Below are positions 53,006-63,310 of a stretch of 64,000 bases of DNA, in pieces; position 1 is the first letter of the stretch, and every line of letters starts with the position of its first letter. The notes beneath the pieces were generated by a model, which saw only the letters and a list, made by a program, of their open reading frames with translations, did no database searches and was not told the DNA's origin. The stretch spans positions 992,001 to 1,056,000 of the forward strand of contig OZ251230.1 in NCBI GenBank assembly GCA_965240325.2, read 5' to 3'. The position numbers and the translations under genes were made by a program. This DNA is from Rebecca billardiae RCC1528 (lineage: Eukaryota > Haptophyta).

Positions 53006-55360
53006 GGCTGCGTCGTGCCCCCGCTCCTCGAGTCGTTCGAGCGCAACCCGTGCAACCAGCGCCGGCTGCGCGAGGCGCTCGAGCGCGCGATCGCGCGGTG
53101 CGACGCGCGTGAGCTGTGGACGCTGTGCCGACAGGTGGACGCTGCGCACAACGCGCTGGTGAACAAGCTGGACGCGGCGTACGTGCCCGGCTGGCGCGTG
53201 GGCGCGGACGCGGACGACGATGACGACGAGGTCGAGCTGGCGCTGACGCCCAGCCGCCGCCCGCTGGCCGGCGCCATCGTGGACCTGGAGGGCTGGAGCA
53301 CGGAGGAGGACGAGGAGCCGGCGGCGTGGCGCGCGCGGGCGGCGGAGGCGGCCCCGGGACTGCCGGCCCGGGTCAAGACGGATGAGCTCGGCGGCGCCGC
53401 GGCGCCGGCGTCTGAGTGCGCGGCGCCCGCGCAGGCGCCTCCGGCGCCCACCGGATGCGGGGACAGTCAAGAGGCGCCAGCGGCAGAGGCGGCGGAGGCG
53501 GACGCGTCGGAGGCGCCTGCGGTGAGGAGGAGTGGCAGGCGCAGGAGGACGCGCGTGGAGTTGCCGCCTGACTCGTCCGGCAGCGAGTCGCCGCCCCGGC
53601 GACGGCGCGTGCTACGGTGCGGGCCCGCGCCGGATGCAGCGGCGGCCGCCGCAGCGCACACATCGTGCGCCGACCACCACCCGGCCGCGCCCGCCGCCGC
53701 CGCGCCGTTGAGACCAAGCAGCGTGGCGGCGCGGCCCGGCGGCGCGGCGCGGAGGGAGGCGCCGAGGGAGGTGATCGACCTGACCGAGGACGCAGCGGGG
53801 GGCGCGCTCGCGCCGGGTGCGGCGGCAGCCGATGCCATGCGCGCTGACAGCGACTGGAGCGATCTGGACGACAGTGCGAGCGAGCATGGCGCTGCGGTGG
53901 CGCGGGGCGCGGCGGCGGCAGCCGCGCCCGCGCCCGCGCCCGCACAGGCGCCCACACCCGCGCGCGCCGAAGAGTCAGCTCCCGAGCACGCGCACACGCA
54001 GTCATCTGCGCGAACGGGTGTGAGTGCGATGCGCGCTGCTGGCGACGCCGAGGGCGCGACGGTGGGCACAGCGGCGCATGCCGCCCAGCGTGCCACGGCC
54101 GACAGCCCGGCCGCCGCCGCGCCAGGCGATCTCGGCGCGCGCTCGACACAGGCGGCACCGCCGGCGCCAGCCGAGAAGCCGGCGCCACTGGTGCCGCCGT
54201 GCGGCGGACCCCGCGGCGCCTCCGTGCTCAAGGGGCCCGCGGTGCCCGCAGGCGCCTCGGGCGCCACGCCGGTGGCCGCTCCCACGCCGGCAGCGCCCGG
54301 CCCGGCAGCACGCCACGCCGCGGCTCTCCCGTCTGCGCCCACTGCGACACCCGCGCCCGCGGCCCCGTGTGTGCCCACGTGCGTGCCCGCGTGGCCGAGC
54401 GGGTCCGCGAGCTCTCTGCCTGCCGGCCCTCCGAGTGCCACGCACTACCACCATGCTGCCTGGCCCTTTGTCGCCGCGCTGCCGATCTCCACCGCGCTCC
54501 CGGCGGCCGCCGCCCCGCCGACCGTGGCCGCACCGCTGCCCACAGCAGTGCCGGTCGACACCGCACACGCTTCCGCGCCACACGCGCACACGTCGGCAGC
54601 GTCGCTGGCGGTGGAACTGACCGCGCAGCTGGCGGAGGCGCTCCTGCCGCCACGCGGCAATCATCCATTTGGCGGCACCGAGCCGGCTCGAGTGGCGGCG
54701 ATGCACGCGGTGGCGAATGCGCTCAGACCGGGCGGCGACAGCAGCAGTAGGCACACGAGTGCGCAGGCGGACGCGGCGGCGAGTGCGGACGCCGACGCCA
54801 GCGCCCGACGGTGCGCGCACGCAGGGGCGGCGGAGGCAGCGGAGACGGTGAAGGCGCAGACGCGCGAGCTGCTGCTCTCGAGCTGCTCAGTCATGCGCTG
54901 GCTGGCGCAGACCATACACCCTCTCCCGGCCGGAGGCGTCCACGGCGCCGCCTTTGCCGCCGTGCCGGGCGCATCGCAGGCTGCGCTCGACCTCCTCCGC
55001 GTTCTGCTGCCGCGGGCCGCCGCATCCGCCGCCGAGGGCGCAGGCGCCAGGTCTGACGCGGTCGACGGCTGCAGACTCCCTGAGACGGCCGTGCGCGCCG
55101 TGCTCGAAGCTCGCTTGCCGTTCGCACTCTGGTGCGCTATCAGCGTGCCGCACACGCGCGATCGCGCGTGCGACGCGGCGCTCACGCTGAGCGCGGTCCT
55201 GTGCCCAGCGGACCTCGCAGCGATGACGCCGGCGGGTTGGGCCCGAGTCGGTGTTACGAGCGAGCGGGACCAGCTCCGAGCCCGTACCGATTATGATGGG
55301 ATGCACGCGGCGCTCACGCTGAACGCAGTCCTTGTCAGACTGGGCACCAGTCCTCGGTAG
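53003..55360 (+). CDS. Unknown Ala/Pro-rich protein, 5' end unresolved
   Basis: A frame of about 785 codons is open from the stop at 52973, but no ATG occurs near its beginning. A good 3' splice site (tctctgcag) lies just before 53003, so this is probably a last exon with a start further upstream. The first ~80 residues are well structured and helical (LLESFERNPCNQRRLREALE, LWTLCRQVDAAHNALVNKL). The middle is low-complexity: acidic, Ala/Pro-rich and probably disordered, with a basic patch (RRSGRRRRTRVELPP). The last ~200 residues look folded again (MRWLAQTIHPL, AALDLLRVLLPRA, FALWCAISVPHTRDRACDAALT). I recognise no family. A degenerate duplicate of its 3' end lies at 55763-55905. GC content and codon use match neighbours. 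Confidence 0.5.
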   Translation, partial: PGCVVPPLLESFERNPCNQRRLREALERAIARCDARELWTLCRQVDAAHNALVNKLDAAYVPGWRVGADADDDDDEVELALTPSRRPLAGAIVDLEGWSTEEDEEPAAWRARAAEAAPGLPARVKTDELGGAAAPASECAAPAQAPPAPTGCGDSQEAPAAEAAEADASEAPAVRRSGRRRRTRVELPPDSSGSESPPRRRRVLRCGPAPDAAAAAAAHTSCADHHPAAPAAAAPLRPSSVAARPGGAARREAPREVIDLTEDAAGGALAPGAAAADAMRADSDWSDLDDSASEHGAAVARGAAAAAAPAPAPAQAPTPARAEESAPEHAHTQSSARTGVSAMRAAGDAEGATVGTAAHAAQRATADSPAAAAPGDLGARSTQAAPPAPAEKPAPLVPPCGGPRGASVLKGPAVPAGASGATPVAAPTPAAPGPAARHAAALPSAPTATPAPAAPCVPTCVPAWPSGSASSLPAGPPSATHYHHAAWPFVAALPISTALPAAAAPPTVAAPLPTAVPVDTAHASAPHAHTSAASLAVELTAQLAEALLPPRGNHPFGGTEPARVAAMHAVANALRPGGDSSSRHTSAQADAAASADADASARRCAHAGAAEAAETVKAQTRELLLSSCSVMRWLAQTIHPLPAGGVHGAAFAAVPGASQAALDLLRVLLPRAAASAAEGAGARSDAVDGCRLPETAVRAVLEARLPFALWCAISVPHTRDRACDAALTLSAVLCPADLAAMTPAGWARVGVTSERDQLRARTDYDGMHAALTLNAVLVRLGTSPR

Positions 55361-55762
55361 TGACACCGTTTAACACGCTGCGGTGCCAGTTATTATCGTC
55401 GCGGCGCCGAGGCGCGTCGGCGTACCGTAGTTTACGCGCATCTACCCCGCGGCACACACCTGACGCACCGGCGGAGGCACGAACTCCCTAGCTACTATCT
55501 CGGCAGCCCCAAGCCCCGAGCAGGCGGGTATTCCGGGGCCGCTGGTCAACGCATATCCATCCATCTGTCACAGTGTGACATCCGCCGTCCCGGCTCAGCC
55601 CCTCCGGGGCGGTCCTTCGCCCGCCTCTGGCTCTGCTCAGAGTCGAGTTCCGGAATCCGGTGCGCAGCCGACCGCTCAATCGCCCCGGCACACGCGCGGT
55701 ATAAGCAGCCGTAGCAGGAGCAGCACCCACGCTTCAATTGGCTTCAGTCTCAAACAACGGTC
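55361..55762. other. Region between gene end and duplicated fragment
   Basis: No gene identified. Confidence 0.5.
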
Positions 55763-55905
55763 CTGTGCCCAGCGGACCTCGCAGCGAATACGCCGGTGCG
55801 GGTCGTTGGGGCCCGATGAGTCGACGGTGTTCCGAGTGGCGAGCGGGACCAGCTCGTCGGAGCTCCGAGCCCGTTTAGGCCGTTCTGATTATGATGGGAT
55901 GCACT
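55763..55905 (+). pseudogene. Degenerate duplicate of the 3' end of the preceding gene
   Basis: Blocks cctgtgcccagcggacctcg, gagcgggaccagctc, gctccgagcccgt and gattatgatgggatgcac match 55197-55310. Small insertions and deletions between the blocks break the reading frame, so it is a gene fragment. Confidence 0.8.
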
Positions 55906-56754
55906 CGTGCCGGTGCGGTCTCATCTGGAGTCGTTCATTCAGGACGGCGCGGCTAGCGCTATTATAATAGCTCGCCACTCAGCTCGCCACGGCTGCTGAG
56001 CCCATTAATATAGCTATATGTAATGACGAATACGACGAGTTAATTATTCTGATATTAGCTAGTCGTAGTGCGTGCTAATTTCGCGACGAGCAAAGAAGCA
56101 CGGTGGATGAAGGCGATTGATCCTCCTTTTGCTTTGCTGCTGACTCTGAGTAGGCAACGGCCAACGGGGGCCCGAGGCTGTCCGAGCGGCTCGGCGCGAT
56201 AGGTCGTATTTACTAGAAGAGGCCACGACGATAATGAGCTTGGGGCTGGCTGCTTGCTCAGCTTGCTGGACGAATGAGAAGCTGCCTGGATGCTGACGGA
56301 GAAGCTCCCATGAGTCTGGATGAGATCAATCTTGGCAGCACATGTGATCTCAAGCGCCGCCACGGCGACAAATAGACACGAGCGAGCCTTAGAGAAATAA
56401 GAGTTGGCAGGAGGCCATGAAGGAGGTGCGGGCCATGAGGCATGATGAAGAAAGTAACTTACCACATCATGATGATAGTAGAAGATCTTGTCAAACATAC
56501 TCCCGGGTCGTGTTGTCTGTAAATGTCTGTTGGACTTGAAGGGTCGGCCAAGATGGGTGGAGCAGGAAGTCACGGAAACGCGAGCCGTGCCGGCACCATT
56601 GGGAGTACCAGCAGTCCGACCTGCCTGCAGCGGATCACTAGCACTCGCAGCAGATCATGGATTAAGCCCTTGGTCGCAAGCGGCACGTCTGCATCGCCTC
56701 CTTCGTCTAGCCTCCGGACACTGACTCGGTTATAGCTGCTCTATAACGCCACTA
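55906..56754. other. Lower-GC region, no firm gene
   Basis: A minus-strand frame (56573-56055) contains the segment SMFDKIFYYHHDVV followed by a canonical GTAAGT donor. An exon is conceivable, but I cannot reconstruct a gene. Confidence 0.35.
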
Positions 56755-56772
56755 ATACACACACACACACGT

Positions 56773-56821
<49 letters not shown>

Positions 56822-56839
56822 CACTAACACACACACACG

Positions 56840-56926
<87 letters not shown>
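56755..56926. repeat. Compound (CA)n-(AT)n microsatellite
   Basis: CA units with short interruptions run to about 56860 and are followed by a pure AT tract to about 56926. The sequence from here to 57255 has no other feature I recognise. Confidence 0.95.
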
Positions 56927-56929
<3 letters not shown>

Positions 56930-57255
56930 TATTAATATAACCCTGAGATAGATTTATTCGACTCATCAATAGTCTACCGCCGCGGTACGGTTTGACCGAC
57001 TCTGGCTGTCCCGCGGCCGCGGAGAGTACTTCTGCGGAACCGTACGGTTCAGTGACTCGGGTCAGCCCGCGCGCGCGGTGTCGAACCGCGCGCGAATCGC
57101 ATGCATTGCCAATATTGCCGTCATCAAAGACAGCAGTAGCACACGACGCGCCATCATCGCAGTGACTGACACTGGCGGTCAACATTTGCGCGCGTAAAAC
57201 TCGGCTGGCCGCTCGTCCGACAGGCCGTGCGGGCCGGCAGGCGCACTGCTGCCGG

Positions 57256-58512
57256 TCACTTGACGGCGAGCTTGGGTGCAATGGACGTGAGGCAGACGCC
57301 GAACGCCTGGACGATCGAGAAGGGCCATTGCACGTCCATCGAGAAGATGGTCTGCGAGACGCGACCGAACTGCAGCAGCGTCTCGTTCGCGACGTTGTCG
57401 GTCTGCACGATCTGGAAGTTCTTGACCGACGCGACGCGCACGCGGCCCAGGAAGTTGAGCACGTATGCCTCGTACCGCTCGTCCCAGACGGGCTGGCGGT
57501 TCTTGAAGGTCGAGACGTGGTCCTTCGGCGCTCCCACCGGGCGCGAGTCCACCGCGGCCCGCAGGACGCCCTCGCCCTCCGTCGGCCGCCTCTCGCCCTC
57601 CAGATCGCCCTCCTCCGTGACCGCAGGCGTCGCGAGCCGCATCGAGCGGGGGCCCGAGTCGAGGCAGAAGCGGTTCGGCTTGTAGCCGACGCACACCAGC
57701 TCCTCGCGGCCGGTGGCCGGGGACCCTACGCCCGCGACTGCGGGGCGGTCCAGAGGGTGCTCCTCGTCCACCACCACGCTCCAGCGCGTCCCGAGCAGGT
57801 TGGCGCGCACGGTTGCGAGCCGCTCCTCGCTCGGGCGGTGGGGCCCGCGCGGGAGCGAGATGACGTACGCCGAGCGGAGCGCGCTGCCGAGCTGCCACGT
57901 GGCGGTGAGCAGGTGCCTGCGCTGTGCGGCCGAGCTGCCCTCGAGGAACAAGTCGTACACGGGCATGCCGTGCGCGCGCCGCACGCGCACGAAGCACTGC
58001 ACGACGCCCAGCTCGAAGCCGAGCGGGCGGGTCACAAACGCGCCAATGTCGAGGTCGGACGGGGCGGAGAAGTTGGCACATTGCACCGTGAGGGCGCGAC
58101 GGCAAAGCGGGCACGAGCTCTTCTGCGCCGCCCACGCGCGGATGCAGCCGTAGTGCACCGACGTCTTGTTCTCGATGTGCCCGTCTTGGCACGGGCACGG
58201 GATGCTGTGCGCCGGCCGCCGCCGGTCAAACTCATCGTAGCAGATGAAGCACACGGCGTTGGAGGGGTCGCTCGCATCACACGGCGGCTTGCAAGGCTGT
58301 GCGAGTGGCTCCTCCACGCTCGGCTCCATCGGCACGCCCTCCGTGCCGGCGCCGCTCTTCGCGCGCACGATCGAGGCGGCGAACTCCTCGCTGTGGTCGC
58401 GGTCCGCGGACACGCGGCTGCTGCTCGCGCGGCGGACGAGGGGCGTCGATGTGGCTGCCATGCCGGCAGGTGGGACGGCGTCCTTGCCAGCGTGCTGTGC
58501 GAGGTGGTCCAT
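57256..58512 (-). CDS. RING-finger protein with C-terminal Tubby domain
   Basis: The 418-residue protein starts at the first ATG (58512, MDHLAQHAGKD); the longer frame begins with GTG. After a Ser/Arg-rich N-terminus, residues ~85-137 form a RING/RINGv-like zinc site. It contains CFICYDEF, CPCQDGH, HYGCIRAW and CPLCRR. RING domains recruit E2 enzymes for ubiquitin transfer. Residues ~150-418 form a Tubby domain. Signature blocks are ANLLGTRWSVV, VSTFKNRQPVWDERYEAYVLNF, RVRVASVKNFQIV and the buried C-terminal helix FSIVQAFGVCLTSIAPKLAVK. Tubby domains bind phosphoinositides. Plant Tubby-like proteins typically carry an F-box; here a RING takes that place, suggesting a membrane-tethered E3 ligase (inference). 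The transposon at 58817 lies 305 bp upstream of the start. Confidence 0.88.
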   Translation of the reverse strand: MDHLAQHAGKDAVPPAGMAATSTPLVRRASSSRVSADRDHSEEFAASIVRAKSGAGTEGVPMEPSVEEPLAQPCKPPCDASDPSNAVCFICYDEFDRRRPAHSIPCPCQDGHIENKTSVHYGCIRAWAAQKSSCPLCRRALTVQCANFSAPSDLDIGAFVTRPLGFELGVVQCFVRVRRAHGMPVYDLFLEGSSAAQRRHLLTATWQLGSALRSAYVISLPRGPHRPSEERLATVRANLLGTRWSVVVDEEHPLDRPAVAGVGSPATGREELVCVGYKPNRFCLDSGPRSMRLATPAVTEEGDLEGERRPTEGEGVLRAAVDSRPVGAPKDHVSTFKNRQPVWDERYEAYVLNFLGRVRVASVKNFQIVQTDNVANETLLQFGRVSQTIFSMDVQWPFSIVQAFGVCLTSIAPKLAVK

Positions 58513-58809
58513 GTTGCTTTGGCTCTGACGGGAGTGGTTGGGCGCGTACGCGGACGTGAGCGCTTCCTCCAACCGCCCGGTGGAAGATGTCAGCTGGGTC
58601 GGGGTGAAACTCGGCGTGCAGTCGCTTGGTATTGTACTGACCGTGACCGAACCTGATTGATGCACACTTGATGACGCTCACTTTGATGGGTGTGGAAAAA
58701 GCCAACTGGTTCCGCTGGTCGGGGAGGCCGCCCGTCGAGCTCGTCTCATTGGCTCGGAACGGAATGATCAATAGCAATTTGATGCCCGCTCTTGAACCGT
58801 ACCCCCACG
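58513..58809. other. 5' flank of the RING-Tubby gene
   Basis: Presumed promoter and 5' UTR of the minus-strand gene. No motif identified. Confidence 0.4.
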
Positions 58810-58816
58810 ACCTATC
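58810..58816. repeat. Target-site duplication, left copy
   Basis: ACCTATC immediately precedes the left inverted repeat and recurs exactly at 61434-61440. Confidence 0.85.
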
Positions 58817-58874
58817 CAAGGGGAGTCAGGGTACAGCACGTCCAGTTGGGCTGCAGCTGGAGCTTGGGTACAAA

Positions 58875-59212
58875 AGCTTCCCGCGGCGCAGCGGCACTCG
58901 CCGCCGCCGCCGCCGTGGAGGGGCGGTTGTGGCGCGCACGGCGTGAGCCGCTGCGGGCGCTGAGGTGCGCGCGACGGCGGCGCGCCCGGCGGCGCTGCTG
59001 TAGGAGGCCACTGCCCTCCTCTCTGCCCCGCGCGCTTCGCTCGTCGTCGCCGTCGCCGCGCCTGCGACCAGCGCGCACGCGAGCGCCGCACCGCCCGGAA
59101 GCCGGGGCAATCTCAGCCGTGACTGCGCATGTGCGTCGCGACCTGGTCGGCCCAGCGCGCGAGGCGCGTGCGGGCGAGGCAGGGCCAGTGTGGCCGCGCG
59201 CCATGCCGCCTC
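58875..59212. repeat. Internal inverted repeat of the transposon, arm 1
   Basis: About 335 bp, nearly identical to the reverse complement of 59549-59884, with only a few mismatches. The arms are separated by about 336 bp. Confidence 0.9.
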
Positions 59213-59548
59213 AAGTAAGCCCATCTGAGCGTACAACAGGGAACTGAGCACGTGTGTCTGGTTGGCCGCTTGGACTCGGTGTCGAGTCTTCAAGCAATGC
59301 ACGGGCCATCGTCGAGGCGATCTCGAGGCACTCAGTCAAAACGTCAGTTCAGCGCGCAGACGACCTGGGCGAGAGTCACTGACGATACATGACTCGCATG
59401 ATCACAAAAGGCTCTGCAACTATCGCGTCTGTACGCCTACTGTCTCGATCGTGCACACTGACGTCTGCGCTTGGGTGCCGCATTGTTTGTCAACGTTGTC
59501 GACAGAGGTGCAAGGCCCGCGACATGCCCACTGGCGCAAGGTCGAGGC

Positions 59549-59884
59549 GGCATGGCGCGCGGCCACACTGGCCCTGCCTCGCCCGCACGCGCCTCGCGCG
59601 CTGGGCCGACCAGGTCGCGACGCACATGCGCAGTCACGACTGAGATTGCCCCGGCTTCCGGGCGGTGCGGCGCTCGCGTGCGCGCTAGTCGCAGGCGCGG
59701 CGACGGCGACGACGAGCGAAGCGCGCGGGGCAGAGAGGAGGGCAGTGGCCTCCTACAGCAGCGCCGCCGGGCGCGCCGCCGTCGCGCGCACCTCAGCGCC
59801 CGCAGCGGCTCACGCCGTGCGCGCCACAACCGCCCCTCCACGGCGGCGGCGGCGGCGAGTGCCGCTGCGCCGCGGGAAGCTTTC
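59549..59884. repeat. Internal inverted repeat of the transposon, arm 2
   Basis: Reverse complement of arm 1. Both arms have the same long open frames, which mirror each other and carry no domain. Confidence 0.9.
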
Positions 59885-61433
59885 CACTGGGGACACGGCA
59901 CCCAGGGTCGGAGAAATCAGAAAATCGGCGCGCTTTTTATTTCCGCCTTGCATTTATTCAGCCGCGCGCTGCGCGGCGGACGCGCGCGTCTCGGGCGAGC
60001 GGGCGACGGCGCCGCGCTCCCGTGCGTGTGGACGATCCCGCGAGCGCAGAGCCGGCGAGCTAGGCTGGGCAGTCGTGCTGAAGTGCCATTCGCCGCTTCG
60101 CGCCGCGCATCGCATTCGGCTGTACTTGCCTCGGGCCAGCACTTGTCTGTGCACACCGCCACACGGCCAGCCTCGCCCGCGTGCGCCATGCGAGGCGAGA
60201 CACACACGGAGCATGCGCTTCCGCGCGGCGAGGCCTACGCTGTACGCACTGCGCTACCTTGCGCCGCCGCGCATGAGCGCGGGTCCGAACAGCTGCGTTC
60301 AGGTGTGCTGATTGCATCATTCATACGAGCTGATTGGTCGAACAAGCGCTCTGGCCCGACGATGACGTTGCAGCGCACGCCATGCTGATATGCGGTGACG
60401 CGGAGCATGTGCGCTCGCGCGGAGTGGCCACACACGTGACCGCTGTCCAGCTCTGCCCCGGCATTGAACTCCCTGACTCGTGCTCCGACGTCAATCTTGG
60501 CCCGAGCTAGTACGTGCATGCATGCGTGCTGATGCAGAATATACCTGAACGAGGCCCATGATGGCCTGCGTGTATGTGCCTCCTCGGATGACACGGCGCG
60601 TGTATGAATGTGTGTATACTACCTTGTCAAGCAGTAGCTCACGTCTGGACGTTCGTGTCGAACTTGACGGTGCGCATCGTGCACACACGGTCAGCCTTGA
60701 TAGACGCACCCGTGCAGCCGGAAGGCAGCATCAGCCTGCCTAAGACGTGAGCATCCAGCCCCGACGCCGCTTCCGGTGCCTGAATGGGGCGCGCTCCTTT
60801 CACGCGGGAATATGCTCACTACATCACTATCCAGAAGGGCGCATGTCAGTGCTTTGCATGCTCACACGACCCTCGCCGTAGGTCGATGCCAACCGCTGCG
60901 TGATGCTCGATCATGCCTTTTGACGGCTGTGTGACCCGTGCAGATGCGTATGCCAGGCAGCGTACTGTGACGAGCGATGCCGCGTGCATAAACTACCTGG
61001 ACATTGCCCAGTGCAACCAAGTGCCGGAAGCCGACGCCGCTGCTCGCGGCACGCGTGCAGTCAGCCGAGGAATGCACACAACTTCCTTGTTGGTGCGGCG
61101 CACGCGATGGCCTGAGGCGCGGCGGATGCAGTGATTCCGAACGGCGAGCGGTGGAACGACGCAAATGGCTGCTCTTCAGCCGCGCTCAACCACGCGCACC
61201 GCCTTCGCGGGCACGCAACTACCGCAGGAGGGCGCGCAGTCGGCGCCCATCTCGCCCCTCCAGCGCCGCCCAGCGCGCTTCAGCGCAGCCGCCAGCGGCA
61301 GAGGTTGGTGGTGCTCTGACGGCATCACCAACATATTCGGAAAAGAAAATCCCCACCCGAAATTCCTGCGCCCAGTGGGTACCCAAGCTCCAGCTGCAGC
61401 CCAACTGGACGTGCTGTACCCTGACTCCCCTTG

Positions 61434-61440
61434 ACCTATC
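61434..61440. repeat. Target-site duplication, right copy
   Basis: ACCTATC directly follows the right inverted repeat. Confidence 0.85.
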
Positions 61441-62873
61441 GTCCAGCTCGCCGATCGCAGGTCCCAGAAGCACGGGGCGTACTGGTACCAAGGGCCGCCC
61501 GGGCCCGTACCCGCACAGTTCGCGTGAACTCGACCATACAGTATCGAACTTTCCATGAACCAACCTCAATCGGGCGGCAGGTCTAACTAAAACGCTGATT
61601 ACGACAGGGCTGGGTTTGATTCTCTCCTTCCGTTGGCGACCGACATGGAACCTTATCGAATGGCGGCGACGAGCTTGACAGATGCCCACACGGACAGGGC
61701 AGCACTACATAGGATGAATGGCACGCCAGCTGAGTGCCGACATCTCAGCCATCACGCTGCTTCGCGCTGAGTCTCAGGATCAACTCGGCCTTTCTGAGCG
61801 CAGCGCAACGAAGGGCGAGCTATCACTCGCGCACGGCACCATTTGCACCACTTGCCAACCTCCAGGTAGTATGGATAGGACTTCAGCAGCGTCGGCTCTG
61901 ATTCAATGCTGTCCCCCGTGCAGCACAACACCATACTGTTGCTACGATAGTGCTGGCTAGCAGGCAGGCACCTGTAAGTGCTTGATGTGCCCTAGGACAT
62001 TTTAACCCTGCGAGTTTCCGCTTGGGGAGTGAGGCCGATGCCGAACGCGCGGCAGCCTCTTGTGAGTCAGGCTCGAGTCCGAGACGGTGTGCTGTAGCAA
62101 ACTACGGTGTCCGACGACGCAAGTGTATCAATAATGCATCTATGCAGTCGACGTGGCCGGAGCTGCTTAGGATGATGGCGTTACAACATACAATGAGTCG
62201 AGGTGGTCTCGCACAGCTGCTACTGATGCTTGGATTTCAGCCGGCAGGCCGCGTCACTGTCAGTACGCCGTCTGACTCCGAGATGATTCAGTACTGGCTG
62301 GTAGCACTCATATCGGCGGACGGCACGCCACCGGAAGCTGACAATGCTAGTCGTGCTGTTATGATGACGACCAGGCGCAGTACCGAATCGCAGCGGCCAC
62401 TCTCCGTCCGATATGTGGACATCGGTAATTGCCAATCACTTGAATCCGGTCAGTACTCAGTCACGACTGCCCACAAACTACAGCGCTAAGCGACTCCACA
62501 CTTACTCAAGCAGCAGCCGTGTCTATAATCAGGAATGACAGTGACACTACACTGGCAGTGCGCCCACCGTCCGATCCAGCAGTGAAGTCTCGCCGTTTGA
62601 CCCGTCACTCTTCAGTAGGCAGATGACTTCGACTCCAAGCCCAGTTGTCGTCCTGAGTCGTCTGAATACGCGTCCGCGCTCGTCACTAGTTGCTCACGGA
62701 CTGGCGTCCGATAAGTCTACTGGGCCCTGCCGCCCCGCGCAGAGCCGCCCGCCCGCCCCCTTCACTCTTCAGTTACGGGCCTTGGGCAGTGGGCATCGTC
62801 CAGTGCTGAGCTGGCAACATGCGCAGCCATGATGCTCACGAATCGTCAATTATGGGCTCGGCGTCGTACTGTA
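61441..62873. other. Gene-free region
   Basis: Mixed-composition sequence. The longest frame (62022-62489, +) has ordinary composition but no recognisable motif, so no gene is claimed. Confidence 0.4.
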
Positions 62874-63031
62874 GGCGGCCGCAGCCCTCATCCAGACCTC
62901 GCAGGCGGACGGCTGAACGAATCTTCCGGCGGCGCTACCATCGGCGACGGCTTCATGGGCGGTGACAGTTGGCGGGCGTCAATCCCGCCTGCCCGTGAGC
63001 TGTGTGCGTCTCTTATTCTTAGTTAACTGTA
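62874..63031 (+). repeat. Interspersed repeat, copy B
   Basis: It runs from ggcggccgcagccctcatcc through ggcgacggcttcatgggcgg to the terminus gtctcttattcttagttaac. It shares this order with copy C and, inverted, with copy A at 27694-27873. Confidence 0.85.
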
Positions 63032-63087
63032 GGAAGCGCGCGCTGCTCTGCTGCTTATTACTTCAGCATTATTATTATTATCAGCTA

Positions 63088-63310
63088 GACGGGCGCCTGG
63101 CGCGCCGCAAGGCGCGGCCCGCAGCCCTCATCCGCAGGCATTCCACTTCCAGGCCTCGCAGGCGTCCGAGACGGCTGAACGAATCCGTACGGTCAGTGGC
63201 CGACGGCGCTGCCATCGGCGACGGCTTCATGGGCGGTGACAGTTGGCGGCGGGCGTCAATCTCGCCTGCCTGAGCTGTGTGCGTCGTCTCTTATTCTTAG
63301 TAAACTGTAC
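63088..63310 (+). repeat. Interspersed repeat, copy C
   Basis: This is a slightly longer copy with small insertions; it also ends in tcttattcttagtaaactgt. Copies B and C are in tandem orientation, 57 bp apart. Confidence 0.85.

Larger units (their letters stand above)
58817..61433. mobile_element. 2617-bp DNA transposon with perfect 55-bp TIRs
   Basis: The left terminus (58817-58871, beginning caaggggagtcagggtac) and right terminus (61379-61433, ending gtaccctgactccccttg) are perfect reverse complements over 55 bp. They are flanked by the 7-bp duplication ACCTATC. The interior contains a second, 335-bp inverted pair (58875-59212 and 59549-59884). No frame inside resembles a known transposase; the longest is low-complexity Arg/Ala-rich. 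It is most likely a non-autonomous, recently inserted element. Superfamily is undetermined. Confidence 0.88.

Noticed and set aside
56055-56573. Minus-strand frame with MFDKIFYYHHDVV and a GTAAGT donor
   Set aside because: One plausible exon edge is not enough. I could not find matching exons or a family, so it is only noted.
59471-60388. 305-codon frame inside the DNA transposon as a possible transposase
   Set aside because: It is low-complexity Arg/Ala/Ser, half of it comes from the internal inverted repeat, and no DDE-type motif can be seen.
62022-62489. 155-codon plus-strand frame
   Set aside because: The composition is ordinary, but no motif, leader or neighbour supports it.
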